Assembly: GCF_014203755.1 (NCBI RefSeq)
Contig: NZ_JACHJS010000001.1
Span: 4,092,001-4,156,000 of the forward strand
Source of the DNA: Saccharothrix violaceirubra
GTDB taxonomy: Bacteria; Actinomycetota; Actinomycetes; Mycobacteriales; Pseudonocardiaceae
Direction: 5' to 3'
DNA length: 64,000 nucleotides
Part shown: one piece after another, positions 43,092-51,464 of the stretch
Layout: the number at the start of each line of letters is the position of its first letter
Numbering within the stretch: position 1 is the stretch's first letter
Notes under the pieces: generated by a model
What the model was told of the DNA's origin: nothing
What the model saw: only the letters and a program-made list of their open reading frames with translations
The model's database searches: none
Made by a program: the position numbers and the translations under genes

Positions 43092-43274
43092 GGACACCGG
43101 TTCCGCGCCGACGACGCGGACGTCCCCGGCGAACTCGCCGACGTGCTGGAGGTCGTACACGCGATCGCCGCACGACTCGGACTGCCGTTCGAGCACATCG
43201 AGGAGTTGCGGGTGCGCAAAGCCGCCGAACGCGGCGGGTTCACGGACGGCGTGGTCTGGTCGGGCGACCGCTAG
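43092..43274 (+). pseudogene. MazG-type pyrophosphohydrolase remnant (C-terminal part only)
   Basis: An open frame without a start codon reads GELADVLEVVHAIAARLGLP, EELRVRKAAERGGFTDG, VVWSGDR and stops at 43272-43274. This is the C-terminal half of small MazG/phosphoribosyl-ATP-pyrophosphohydrolase-like proteins, including the ELADVxE metal-binding helix. The N-terminal half is missing; a 5' deletion between about 43060 and 43092 is likely. The stop overlaps the stop of the converging NYN gene. Its kin is nucleotide sanitation, matching the kinase/HIT neighbours. Confidence 0.55.
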
Positions 43275-44050
43275 GACGGCGGGTCGGTCAGCATCAGCGT
43301 GATGTCGCCACCGGACGTACCGACCGCCGCCACCCGGTGCCCCAACCGGCCCAGGAAGTCGCGGAAGCTGCGGCAGCCGTAGTTGCGCTCGTCGAACGCC
43401 GGGTCGAGCGTGGTCATCTTGCTCTTCACCCACCCGGCCGTCGGGGTGGACACCGCGGCCTGCTCCATGGCCGTCACCAGCAGGGCCTCGGCGGACTCGA
43501 TGTCGAACTCGGCGGTCGGGTCGTCGGCGGAGTCCGGCGCCACCTGGGCGACGAGCGTGCCCCAGTACTTGTACTCCGAGCACACCGACACCAGGCGCGG
43601 GCTGGCGTTGGCCTCGGTGCCCACGCCCACGACGTGCTTGCCGAACTCGCGCAGCCGCTGCACCAGCGGCGTGTAGTCGCCGTCGCCCGCCACGAGCACG
43701 AACACGCCCACCTCGGGATGGGTGATCAGGGTTTCCATGGCGTCGACGGCCATCCGGATGTCGGCCGCGTTCTTGCGCACCGCGCCGAACCGGACGACCT
43801 GGATCAGGTCGACGCCGTTCATCGCCAGGTCTTCCTGGTGGCGCCCGAACTGGGGGTTGGCCCAGTCGGCGTACGCGCGGCGGATGACCGCGTTGCCGTA
43901 GTCGCGGCATAACCGCGTGATCGCCGCGTACGGCACCGGGTCCACCCGCCGGCCCGCGCCGCACACCAGGTTCTCGAAGTCCACGTACACGCCGACCGAC
44001 ACCGGCGATCGGTCGCGGGCTTCCTGGAAGGTCGTCATGCCCCGCATCAT
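43271..44050 (-). CDS. NYN-domain (LabA/DUF88-type) putative RNase with C-terminal OST-HTH-like domain
   Basis: Protein of 259 residues. The NYN domain (about 15-165) shows the acidic site VYVDFENLV and VLVAGDGDYTPLVQRLREFGKHVVGVG, typical of PIN/NYN nucleases that cut RNA. The C-terminus (WVKSKMTTLDPAFDERNYGCRSFRDFLGRLG) has the look of an OST-HTH/LOTUS RNA-binding domain. ATG 44050 has GGAG 6 nt upstream; ATG 44038 is the alternative. It is cytoplasmic. No toxin-antitoxin partner is obvious, so a housekeeping or regulatory RNase role is as likely. Confidence 0.87.
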   Translation of the reverse strand: MMRGMTTFQEARDRSPVSVGVYVDFENLVCGAGRRVDPVPYAAITRLCRDYGNAVIRRAYADWANPQFGRHQEDLAMNGVDLIQVVRFGAVRKNAADIRMAVDAMETLITHPEVGVFVLVAGDGDYTPLVQRLREFGKHVVGVGTEANASPRLVSVCSEYKYWGTLVAQVAPDSADDPTAEFDIESAEALLVTAMEQAAVSTPTAGWVKSKMTTLDPAFDERNYGCRSFRDFLGRLGHRVAAVGTSGGDITLMLTDPPS

Positions 44051-44094
44051 CCCGCGCTCCGGCGGCGCCGGGCATGATCGTCAAGGCGCGTCGA

Positions 44095-44850
44095 TCACCG
44101 CTGGTGCCACGGCATCCGGTGGCCGACGCCCCACAGCGTCACGGCCGTCACGAGCACCAGCACGCCGAGGTCGAGCCACAGCCGTCCGGTCACCGGACCC
44201 ACCACCACCTGGCGGACCGCGGACGACGCGTACGTGGTGGGGCTGACGTGGCCGAGCGCGAGCGACCAGTCCGGCAGCCGGTCCGGCGGCACGATCACCG
44301 GCCCGAAGAACAGCAGCAGGAACGTGAGCAGGATGCTCGTCGCGCCCGCGGCCTCGGGCGTACGCGCCTGCACGCCCACGAACGCGCCGATGCCGGCCAA
44401 CGGCAGCACGCACAGCGGCACGACCAGGATCGCCCACCAGCTCAGGTGCACGCCGACGCCGAGGATCACCACGCCCAGCACGGTCGTGACGATCAGCGAG
44501 GGCACCGACAGCAGGAAGAACGCCAGCACCGTCGCCACGACCACCAGTGACCGGTGGATGGGCAGCGTGGCGAAGAAGTCCAACGTGCCCATGGCCTTCA
44601 TGTAGGCGAAGTTGCCGGCCACGTTGTTCTGGTTCTGGAACATCAGCGACAGCACGATGCTGCCGCACAGCACGTACGACAGGTTCGCCGGGTCCTCGGC
44701 GAACGCGCCCAGCGACGCGACCGTCAGCAGCGGCGCGATCATGCCGGTGATCAGCATGCCGCGCCACGACCACCGGAAGTTGGAGAGCTGGAGCAGGAAC
44801 AGGGCGACGAACTGCGTCCGCGTCGCGGGCCGCTCGAGTCTACGAGGCAT
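44095..44850 (-). CDS. ABC-2 type transporter permease
   Basis: Protein of 251 residues with six predicted membrane helices and the ABC-2 pattern (LGHVSPTTYASSAVRQVV before the last helices, about 205-225). Partner of the ATPase encoded just upstream, whose last 11 nt overlap this start, so the two form an exporter. The substrate is unknown; such two-gene exporters often move drugs or lipids. ATG 44850 has GTGGAGG-type bases of the upstream gene in front. Confidence 0.88.
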   Translation of the reverse strand: MPRRLERPATRTQFVALFLLQLSNFRWSWRGMLITGMIAPLLTVASLGAFAEDPANLSYVLCGSIVLSLMFQNQNNVAGNFAYMKAMGTLDFFATLPIHRSLVVVATVLAFFLLSVPSLIVTTVLGVVILGVGVHLSWWAILVVPLCVLPLAGIGAFVGVQARTPEAAGATSILLTFLLLFFGPVIVPPDRLPDWSLALGHVSPTTYASSAVRQVVVGPVTGRLWLDLGVLVLVTAVTLWGVGHRMPWHQR

Positions 44851-45745
44851 AGTGGAGGTAGAGGTCCTCTAACGTGGTCGAGGTCAGCCGGATGTCGGAG
44901 ACGCGCCCGAGGTCGAGCACGGCCAGCAGTTCCGCCGCCTCCCGCCGGTCCAACACGAGATGCCACGTGCCCGAGTCTTTCTCCTGGGGCACGACGCCGA
45001 CGGGCAACGACGGCGGGAGGTCGGGCGGGAACGACAGCTCCACCTTCAGCTTGAGCGCGATCCCGGCCTTCAGCTCGGCGGGCGTGCCCAGCGCGGTGAA
45101 TCGTCCTTTTTGGACGATTCCGACCCGCTGGATGGCCTTCTCCGCCTCGACGGCGTCGTGTGTGACCAGGACGATCGTGGTCCCCAGCCGCTTGTTCCAG
45201 TCCCGCAGCACGTCCCAGACGTGCTTGCGGTTGACCGGGTCGAGGTCGTTGGTCGGTTCGTCCAGGATGAGCACGGGCGCCCGGCCCGCCATCGCGACGG
45301 CGAGCTGGAGCAGCCGCCGTTGCCCGCCGGACAGCAGGGCGGCCACCCGGTTCCGGCTCGGCCCCAGGTGCCACAGGTCGACCAGGTCGTCCCGTTCCCG
45401 CCGGGCGTCCCGCGTCGACAACCCGCGCAGGTGCCCCGCGAAGTACAACGCCTCGCCGACGGTGAGCCGGTTCAACGCCGCGCCGCTCTGCGGCATGTAG
45501 CCCACGACGGTCGACACGAACCCCGGATCGGTCACGACGTCGTGCCCGAACAGCTCGACCGTCCCGGAGGTGGGCCGGGTCAGCCCGGTCAACTGCCGCA
45601 CCAACGTGGTCTTCCCGGCGCCGTTGTCGCCCAGCAGGCCGAAGATCTCCCCTTCGCCGATCTCGAAGGACATCCCGTCGACCGCGGCAACGGCCTGCCG
45701 GGGAAACCTCTTGACCAGCTCGAAAACGCGGTATGCCACCGTCAC
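44840..45745 (-). CDS. ABC transporter ATP-binding protein
   Basis: Protein of 301 residues with Walker A GDNGAGKTTL (about 39-48), Q-loop YMPQ, signature LLSGGQRRLLQLA and Walker B VLILDEPTNDLDPVN, then a His switch in LVTHD. The C-terminal 80 residues are the regulatory extension of drug-exporter ATPases. GTG 45745 is taken as the start because the fold begins there (VTVAYRVFELVKRF) and GAGGGGGA lies upstream; the frame is open to 45832. Coupled to the permease. Divergent from the MFS gene. Confidence 0.9.
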   Translation of the reverse strand: MTVAYRVFELVKRFPRQAVAAVDGMSFEIGEGEIFGLLGDNGAGKTTLVRQLTGLTRPTSGTVELFGHDVVTDPGFVSTVVGYMPQSGAALNRLTVGEALYFAGHLRGLSTRDARRERDDLVDLWHLGPSRNRVAALLSGGQRRLLQLAVAMAGRAPVLILDEPTNDLDPVNRKHVWDVLRDWNKRLGTTIVLVTHDAVEAEKAIQRVGIVQKGRFTALGTPAELKAGIALKLKVELSFPPDLPPSLPVGVVPQEKDSGTWHLVLDRREAAELLAVLDLGRVSDIRLTSTTLEDLYLHYAS

Positions 45746-45903
45746 CGTGCTCTGTCCCCCTCCAGCGGTCCGCCGCACACCGATCCGACCGTACCCAAAC
45801 CGGTACCCGAACAGGTGTGCGAACGACGCCATGATCGGCGTGCCGGGCTCCGGGCGGGAAGTTACTTTCGGGACGACTGCGATGTCGTGGCGAGGGAGTC
45901 CCG

Positions 45904-47916
45904 GTGGACGCGACAGAGGTGGGCGAACGGCGGGAACCGGGCGCTCGGGCGCGGGGGTTGGTGGTCGCGGCGATCATGTCCGCGATGCTGCTGTCCGCTT
46001 TGGACCAGACGATCGTCGCCACGGCGCTGCCCACGATCGTGAGCGACCTCGGCGGCGGGTCGCACCTGTCCTGGGTCGTCACGTCGTACCTGCTCGCCGA
46101 GACGATCATGACCGTGCTGATCGGCAAGTTCGGCGACCTGTACGGGCGCAAGAAGACGTTCGTCGTGAGCGTGCTGCTGTTCCTGGTCGGCTCGCTGTTC
46201 GCCGGGTGGGCGGACTCGATGTCCACGCTCATCGCGGCCCGCGCCGTCCAGGGGCTCGGCGGCGGCGGTCTCATGGTCACCGCCATGGCGATCATCGCGG
46301 ACGTGGTCCCGTTGCGGGAGCGCGGCAAGTTCCAGGGCATGGCGGGCGCGGTGTTCGGTGTCGCCACGGTGGCCGGGCCGCTGCTCGGCGGGTTGTTCGT
46401 GGACCACCTGACCTGGCGGTGGGCGTTCTTCGTCAACATCCCGCTGGGCATCGTGGTGATCGCCGTCGCGCTGGCCGCGCTGCCGTCGATCAAGACCCTG
46501 GAGAAGCCGCGGATCGACTACGCGGGCATCGCGCTCATCGCGCTGGCGTCGACCGGGCTGACGCTGGTCACGACGTGGGGCGGCACCGAGTACGACTGGC
46601 TCTCGCCCACCATCCTGCTGATGGCGGCCGGATCGCTGGTGCTGCTGGTCGCGTTCGTCGCCGTGGAACGCCGGGCGGCCGAACCCATGCTGCCCATGCA
46701 CCTGTTCCGGTCCCGGGTGTTCACCGTGTCGGGCATCCTCAGTTTCGTGGCGGGGTTCGCCATGCTCGGCGGGATCACCTACCTGCCCACGTACCTCCAG
46801 TACGTGCGCGGCGAGTCGGCGACCGAGTCGGGGCTGTGGATGCTCCCGCTGATCGGCGGCCTGATGGGCACGGCGTTGGCCTCGGGCAACGTGATCAGCC
46901 GCACCGGCCGGTACCGGGTGTTCCCGATCGTGGGGTCGGTGCTGCTCGCGATCGGACTGCTGCTGATGTCCCGCTTGGACGCCACGACGAGCTACTGGCT
47001 GATGGGCGTGTTCATGGTCGTGCTCGGCGCGGGCATCGGCCTGTGCATGCCGGTGCCGATGATCGTCGTGCAGAGCACGACCAACTACGCCGACCTGGGC
47101 GTGGCCACGTCGGGCATCAGCTTCCTGCGCACGATCGGCAGCTCGTTCGGCGTCGCGGTGTTCGGCACGATCTACGCCGGGAGCCTGCCCGACCGGCTCG
47201 CGCCGGCGATCGCCGCGCTGCCGCCGGGAGTCGACCCGCGACTCGTGCGGAGCCCGCAGGGCGTGCACGCGCTGCCGCCCGAGGTCGCCGCGCCCGTGAT
47301 CGACGCCTACGCCGAGACCGTCCAGTCGATGTTCCTGGTGGCCGCGCCGATCGGCCTGGTGGCGCTCGTGGTGGCGTTCTTCCTGGAGGAGGTGCCGTTG
47401 CGGGACACGACCCGGGCGGCGGCGACCGGCAACAGCGGTGTCGGCGAGAGCTTCGCGCCGCCCACGTCGGCGAGTTCGCGCCAGGAGTTGGAGAAGCTCG
47501 TCGCCAAGGTCGTGGGCTCGTTGGGCGCCGACCCCGTGCCCGAGGTGCTGGCCCGCGCGAACGTCGACATCTCGGTCGCCCAGGGCTGGTTGGTCGGTCA
47601 CTTCTACCGGGCCGCCGCGGACCGCGGGTACGCGACGATGGAACACGTCGCCGAGTTCACCGACGTGCCGGCGGGCATCTTCGAACCGACCGCGCGTCAG
47701 CTCGTCGACGCCGGGTACCTGGCCGAGGAGTCCGGTCGCTACCGGTTCACGCCGCGGGGCGCCGAGCTGTTCGAACGCCTGGTGACCGGCTGGCACCTGT
47801 GGCTGGTGGAACGCCTGCACGACTGGAACGAACCGGACCGGATGGAGTTCTCGGCCGCGTTGGACGCGTTCGCCGAGGACATGATCGAGAACGGCCGCAC
47901 GCTCACCCGCGCCTGA
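45904..47916 (+). CDS. DHA2-type MFS drug exporter with a C-terminal winged-helix-like domain
   Basis: Protein of 670 residues. Residues 1-505 form a 14-helix MFS transporter of the DHA2 (EmrB/QacA) type, with ALDQTIVATALPTIV in helix 1, KFGDLYGRKK in the first loop and the helix-5 block GPLLGGLFVD. After a linker (about 505-530) comes a 130-residue soluble part with helix-turn-helix character (RGYATMEHVAEFTDVPAGIF, then EPTARQLVDAGYLAEESGRYRFTPRGAELFERL), resembling MarR/PadR-like winged helices. The fusion suggests that the exporter senses a ligand or binds DNA or a partner on the inside. GTG 45904 has GAGGGAG 5 nt upstream. Followed by a strong terminator. Confidence 0.88.
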   Translation: MDATEVGERREPGARARGLVVAAIMSAMLLSALDQTIVATALPTIVSDLGGGSHLSWVVTSYLLAETIMTVLIGKFGDLYGRKKTFVVSVLLFLVGSLFAGWADSMSTLIAARAVQGLGGGGLMVTAMAIIADVVPLRERGKFQGMAGAVFGVATVAGPLLGGLFVDHLTWRWAFFVNIPLGIVVIAVALAALPSIKTLEKPRIDYAGIALIALASTGLTLVTTWGGTEYDWLSPTILLMAAGSLVLLVAFVAVERRAAEPMLPMHLFRSRVFTVSGILSFVAGFAMLGGITYLPTYLQYVRGESATESGLWMLPLIGGLMGTALASGNVISRTGRYRVFPIVGSVLLAIGLLLMSRLDATTSYWLMGVFMVVLGAGIGLCMPVPMIVVQSTTNYADLGVATSGISFLRTIGSSFGVAVFGTIYAGSLPDRLAPAIAALPPGVDPRLVRSPQGVHALPPEVAAPVIDAYAETVQSMFLVAAPIGLVALVVAFFLEEVPLRDTTRAAATGNSGVGESFAPPTSASSRQELEKLVAKVVGSLGADPVPEVLARANVDISVAQGWLVGHFYRAAADRGYATMEHVAEFTDVPAGIFEPTARQLVDAGYLAEESGRYRFTPRGAELFERLVTGWHLWLVERLHDWNEPDRMEFSAALDAFAEDMIENGRTLTRA

Positions 47917-47918
47917 CG

Positions 47919-47947
47919 GGACCGGCCGCCCGCCGGGCGGCCGGTCC
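47919..47947. terminator. Hairpin between the MFS and epoxide hydrolase genes
   Basis: Perfect 13-bp stem (47919-47931 with 47935-47947) and a 3-nt loop between two converging stops (47916 and 47954). Confidence 0.8.
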
Positions 47948-47953
47948 GCCGGT

Positions 47954-48895
47954 TCAGTCGAGCCCGGCCAGGAACTCCAGGAGCGCGGCGTTGACCCGTT
48001 CCGGCTGCTCCTGCTGCGTCCAGTGCCCGCAGTCGGGCACGTCCACGACCGCGCGCAGGTCCGGCACGATCGCGGCGAGCTGGTCCAGGAAGCCCGGCGG
48101 GTAGAAGGTGCGGACCAGGTCGTGGTCGCCGGCGATCAGGGCGGCGGGCGGCGTGATCCGCGCGGTCCGCCACGGCGCGGTCAGCTCCCAGTTGCGGTCG
48201 ATGTTGCGGTACCAGTTCAGGCCGCCGGTGAACCCGGCCGCGCCGTACTGCGTGGCGTACTCCTCGACGTCGGCCTCGGTGAACCAGGACGGCAGCGTCG
48301 CGGGCTCGGGCAGGTCGCCGATGAACCCGGTGCCGGCCGTGCGCCCGGTGAGTGTGCCCGTGGCCGAGCCGCCGACGAGCACCTTGCGGAACGTGGCACG
48401 CGGGTCGGCGGCCAGTTCGGCGTCCGCGACGCCGGGCTCCTGGAAGTAGAGCTGGTAGAAGTCGTCCCCGAACCGCTGTCGCATGAGGCTCAACGGCGGC
48501 ACCGGCATGTGGTGCGACGGGGCCACGCTCAGCCCCACGACACCACGGACCAGATCGGGCCTGAAAAGCGCCGTGTGCCAGGCGACGGGCGCACCCCAGT
48601 CGTGGCCGACGACGACGGCCTGCCGCTCCCCCAGCGCCCCGATCAACCCGACGACGTCGCCGACCAGGTGCGGCATCGTGTAGGCGTCGACGGCCGCGGG
48701 CCGGTCGGTCCCGCCGTACCCGCGCTGGTCCGGCGCCACGACCCGGTACCCGGCCGCCGCGAGCGGACCGAACTGGTGCCGCCACGAGTACCAGCTCTCC
48801 GGAAAGCCGTGCAGCAGCAGGACGAGCGGCCCTTCGCCTTCCTCGACGTAGTGCACGTCGATGCCGTTGACCGCCGCGGTGTGGTGCTGTGGCAC
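47954..48895 (-). CDS. Alpha/beta hydrolase, epoxide hydrolase type
   Basis: Protein of 313 residues. Oxyanion-hole motif HGFPESWYSWR (about 30-40), nucleophile Asp in VGHDWGAPVAWH (about 96-107), acid in IAGDHDLV and His in DCGHWTQQEQPE near the end, the pattern of soluble epoxide hydrolases. Lid-region tyrosines are present (DFYQLYFQEPG, LNWYRNI). GTG 48895 has GGGGGGAA upstream. No signal peptide. It hydrolyses epoxides or similar small electrophiles in the cytoplasm. Divergent over a gap holding the 22-bp repeat array. Confidence 0.9.
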   Translation of the reverse strand: MPQHHTAAVNGIDVHYVEEGEGPLVLLLHGFPESWYSWRHQFGPLAAAGYRVVAPDQRGYGGTDRPAAVDAYTMPHLVGDVVGLIGALGERQAVVVGHDWGAPVAWHTALFRPDLVRGVVGLSVAPSHHMPVPPLSLMRQRFGDDFYQLYFQEPGVADAELAADPRATFRKVLVGGSATGTLTGRTAGTGFIGDLPEPATLPSWFTEADVEEYATQYGAAGFTGGLNWYRNIDRNWELTAPWRTARITPPAALIAGDHDLVRTFYPPGFLDQLAAIVPDLRAVVDVPDCGHWTQQEQPERVNAALLEFLAGLD

Positions 48896-49002
48896 CGTTC
48901 CCCCCTAGGTTCCCGACCGGACCTCCCCCGGTCTCGTGGCCCCATCCTGCCCTTGTGTGCACGGGCGGCTCCCGACCGCCCCTTGTCGGCTGGACGTGTG
49001 CC

Positions 49003-49068
49003 GCGGTGCCTGAACGCACATTTCGCGGTGTCCGAACGCACAACTCGTGGTGTCTGAACGTATAACTC
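49003..49068. repeat. Array of three 22-bp tandem repeats
   Basis: Units at 49003-49024, 49025-49046 and 49047-49068. Each starts GCGGTG or GTGGTG, carries GAACG in the middle and ends in ACTC or TTTC. No spacers, so not CRISPR. The same unit occurs inverted at 52312-52377 and 60741-60799. It lies just after the stop of the StrR/ParB-like gene. Confidence 0.85.
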
Positions 49069-49084
49069 GCGCGGTGGGGCCGGG

Positions 49085-49945
49085 TCAGCGGTCCAGTTCC
49101 TCGGCCAGTTCCGCCCAGCGGTGGGCGTAGCGCCGGGCCAACGTCCGCACCAGCTCCGTGCAGTGCTCGGGCAGTTGCGAGGCGAACCGGGGCCACGCGT
49201 GATCGGTCGACGCGTGGGCGTCGAGCAGCCGCAGCAGCGCCCGGTTCGCCTCGTTGAACCGGACGGACGGGTCCTGGCGCAGGCGTGAGATCAACGCACC
49301 CGGATCGGCCACCGGCGGCGGCTCCTCCGGCGCGGCCCGGAGCCGTTCCTTGACGCTGCGCACGGTCCCCGGCGAGACCCCCGCCGCACGGGCGATCTCG
49401 CGCAACGACGCGTCCGGGTTGGCGGCGAGCAGTTCGCCCACCCGGCGGCGGCCCGCCGCCGGGTCGACCGGCCGGCGGCGACCGTCGCGCCCGATCCGGG
49501 TGTGCGACTGCGGAGTCCCCGCGGTCGCACGGCGGCGGATGTCCGCCACGGTACGGGCCGACAGGCCGGTGGCGTCGGCGATCGCGCGGTCCGACCACTC
49601 CGGGGTGTGCCGCAGGATCCGCTCGACCGCCGCCGCCCGGTCGCTGCGGGACAGCGGGAGGCCGTGGGCGACGTTCTCGGAGACCGACAGGAGGAACGCC
49701 TCGGCGTCGTCCCCGTCGAAGAACCTCGCCCGGATCTCCTCCTCGCCCCTGAGGAGCGCGGCGCGCACGCGGTGGCGGCCGTCGATCACCCGCATGGACG
49801 GGCGGTGGGCCAGGATCGGCGGGAGCGCGGCGTCGGTGTCGGCGAGCACGCGCACGTGCGCGTCGTCCTCGCCCGCGAGCCTCGGCGAACCGGCGAGCAC
49901 CAGCGATCCGATCGGCACGGTGCGATCGGCACCGAACTCCGGCAT
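49085..49945 (-). CDS. StrR/ParB-type DNA-binding regulator
   Basis: Protein of 286 residues. The N-terminal ParB-like part (IGSLVLAGSPRLAGEDDAHV, ILAHRPSMRVIDGRHRVRAA, ENVAHGLPLSRSDR) follows the StrR/NovG family of pathway activators; two helix-turn-helix segments follow (WSDRAIADATGLSARTVADI, REIARAAGVSPGTVRSV). StrR-type proteins switch on antibiotic gene clusters, but no biosynthetic genes lie within the window, so this may be an orphan or serve distant genes. ATG 49945 has GGTGG upstream. A repeat array sits 16 bp past its stop. Confidence 0.87.
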   Translation of the reverse strand: MPEFGADRTVPIGSLVLAGSPRLAGEDDAHVRVLADTDAALPPILAHRPSMRVIDGRHRVRAALLRGEEEIRARFFDGDDAEAFLLSVSENVAHGLPLSRSDRAAAVERILRHTPEWSDRAIADATGLSARTVADIRRRATAGTPQSHTRIGRDGRRRPVDPAAGRRRVGELLAANPDASLREIARAAGVSPGTVRSVKERLRAAPEEPPPVADPGALISRLRQDPSVRFNEANRALLRLLDAHASTDHAWPRFASQLPEHCTELVRTLARRYAHRWAELAEELDR

Positions 49946-50254
49946 TCGTTTCCACCCCGACGAAGCGATTGTTCCGCGAGGCCGATGATAGGAATCGCGG
50001 ACCGCCTTCGTCGAGACCGGGATTTCACCGGACCGCGACGCGGTTCACGTTCTTGACAATACCGCCGCGACAGTACTGGCAAGACCGTGAAAGTGCTTTT
50101 CAGGACTGTTCATCACACTTCTTGACCGGGATCGCGCGACACGTCACGGTGAAATGGCCGCACCTGAATCCCGGGGATTCCGGACCCGCCGCCTCCGAAC
50201 GTCGAGGGCGCGTGCCGCGGAACACGTCCGACGAAAACCGAGAAAGAAGAGACG
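49946..50254. other. 309-bp divergent intergenic region
   Basis: Between the StrR-like gene (minus) and the secreted nuclease-like gene (plus). A TTGACA hexamer at 50053-50058 could be a -35 element toward the plus gene, but the best -10 candidate (TACTGG at 50074) gives a short 15-nt spacer. No reading frame seen. Confidence 0.4.
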
Positions 50255-51355
50255 ATGCGTAAGAGTGTTGTCGTGCTCGTGGCCGCCGTGGCCGCGTTCG
50301 TACTGCCAGGGGTCGCGCAGGCCGCGCCGCTCGCACCCGCCGCGCCGACCGCCGAGGTCCCGTTCAAGATCGGCGTCCCGGCCGTCACCGACTCGTCGTG
50401 CGACCAGGCGACGCCGTTGTGCGTCAAGCCGCTCGACCGGGGCCAGTCCTCGATGTCCGCGCAGGCCCTCCGCACGCTGCCGGCCTGGTGCCATGAGCAC
50501 GCCTATGACGGCTGGTGGGCGTCGCGCACGACGTCGTGCCGGATCAGCGCGTGGCGGGTGCTCGTGACCAGGCCGGTCAACGGCGTGCCGCGCGTGGTCG
50601 GCTCGTTCGACTACAACCAGTTCGACCTGCTCCAGACCGACACCAACCGGACCACGTGGGCCCAGCAGGTCCAGATCGGCATCTACGCGGCCTGGGGCGA
50701 CGTCGCCGGCCTCTTCGTGACCGGCGGCGCGGCCTGCTCGGGCGCCTGCACGGTCACGAGCACGACGTTCCCCAGCCAGGCCGTGGCGCCCGGGTACGCA
50801 CCCGGCGGCGAGGCCACGTTCCGGTCCGAACCGGCACCCGGCACGCAGACCCGGGCGATCAGCTCGCTGAACTACCGGTTCGGCAAGCCCGGCTTCACGC
50901 CCAGCGCGCCCACCGTCGTGACCGCGCCCGAGGTGCGGTGCGACCGCGTCGAGGCGGGCGCCGGCTGCGTCGTCGCCGGCCTGCCGCCGACCGTCGCGCT
51001 GTCGCTGAGCGGGCCGCACTCCGAGGTCGCCGCGCACGTCCTCGGCGCGCAGCGCACCGGGATCCCCGGGTCGCCGCTCACCCGCTCGCCGCTGCACCGG
51101 CTCACCGACACCGTGCTCCAGGATCGCAACCAGGCCGTGGCGTGCCCGGCGAACCTGCCGAAGCCGACCGGCAAGGCGTGTGACGCCTACCCGCCGTCGT
51201 CCACGTGGGAAGGCGCGGTGACGGGACGCAACAACTTCAGCCGCAAGCTGGTCGACGAACGCCAGGAAGCGGCCGTGACGGCCCTGCTCAAGTCGTTCAG
51301 CCGCGACATGCGCGTGCTAGAGGGCGACGCGTTCTACATGCTGATCACCTACTGA
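50255..51355 (+). CDS. Secreted protein with C-terminal NucA/NucB-like nuclease domain
   Basis: Protein of 366 residues. Sec signal peptide MRKSVVVLVAAVAAFVLPGVAQA at the start; the rest is extracellular and Thr/Pro/Val-rich with cysteine pairs (CDQATPLC, CSGAC). The last 75 residues (KACDAYPPSSTWEGA, then FSRKLVDERQEA) match the NucA/NucB deoxyribonuclease domain, where CDEYP-type and STxEG residues are diagnostic; the His expected in many active members is not obvious. It may degrade extracellular DNA, or be an antibacterial or sporulation-linked nuclease. ATG 50255 has AGAAGAG upstream. Terminator follows. Confidence 0.75.
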   Translation: MRKSVVVLVAAVAAFVLPGVAQAAPLAPAAPTAEVPFKIGVPAVTDSSCDQATPLCVKPLDRGQSSMSAQALRTLPAWCHEHAYDGWWASRTTSCRISAWRVLVTRPVNGVPRVVGSFDYNQFDLLQTDTNRTTWAQQVQIGIYAAWGDVAGLFVTGGAACSGACTVTSTTFPSQAVAPGYAPGGEATFRSEPAPGTQTRAISSLNYRFGKPGFTPSAPTVVTAPEVRCDRVEAGAGCVVAGLPPTVALSLSGPHSEVAAHVLGAQRTGIPGSPLTRSPLHRLTDTVLQDRNQAVACPANLPKPTGKACDAYPPSSTWEGAVTGRNNFSRKLVDERQEAAVTALLKSFSRDMRVLEGDAFYMLITY

Positions 51356-51366
51356 GGACATCCGAC

Positions 51367-51398
51367 ACCGGCCGGTACCGCCGAAGGTCCCGGCCGGT
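51367..51398. terminator. Hairpin after the secreted nuclease-like gene
   Basis: Nine-bp GC-rich arms (51367-51375 with 51390-51398), with a further internal ACC/GGT pair in the loop, 12 nt past the stop. Confidence 0.6.
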
Positions 51399-51464
51399 CG
51401 GTTACCTCGGCACCTGACGACGCACCCCACCGCCGGCGCACGCTGGCCGTGGAGGTGCTTCGTC

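Noticed and set aside
49003..49068. CRISPR array
   Set aside because: Repeats are strictly tandem with no spacers and no cas genes.
49085..49945. Chromosome partition ParB
   Set aside because: The sequence fits the StrR/NovG branch better, and no parA or parS site is adjacent.
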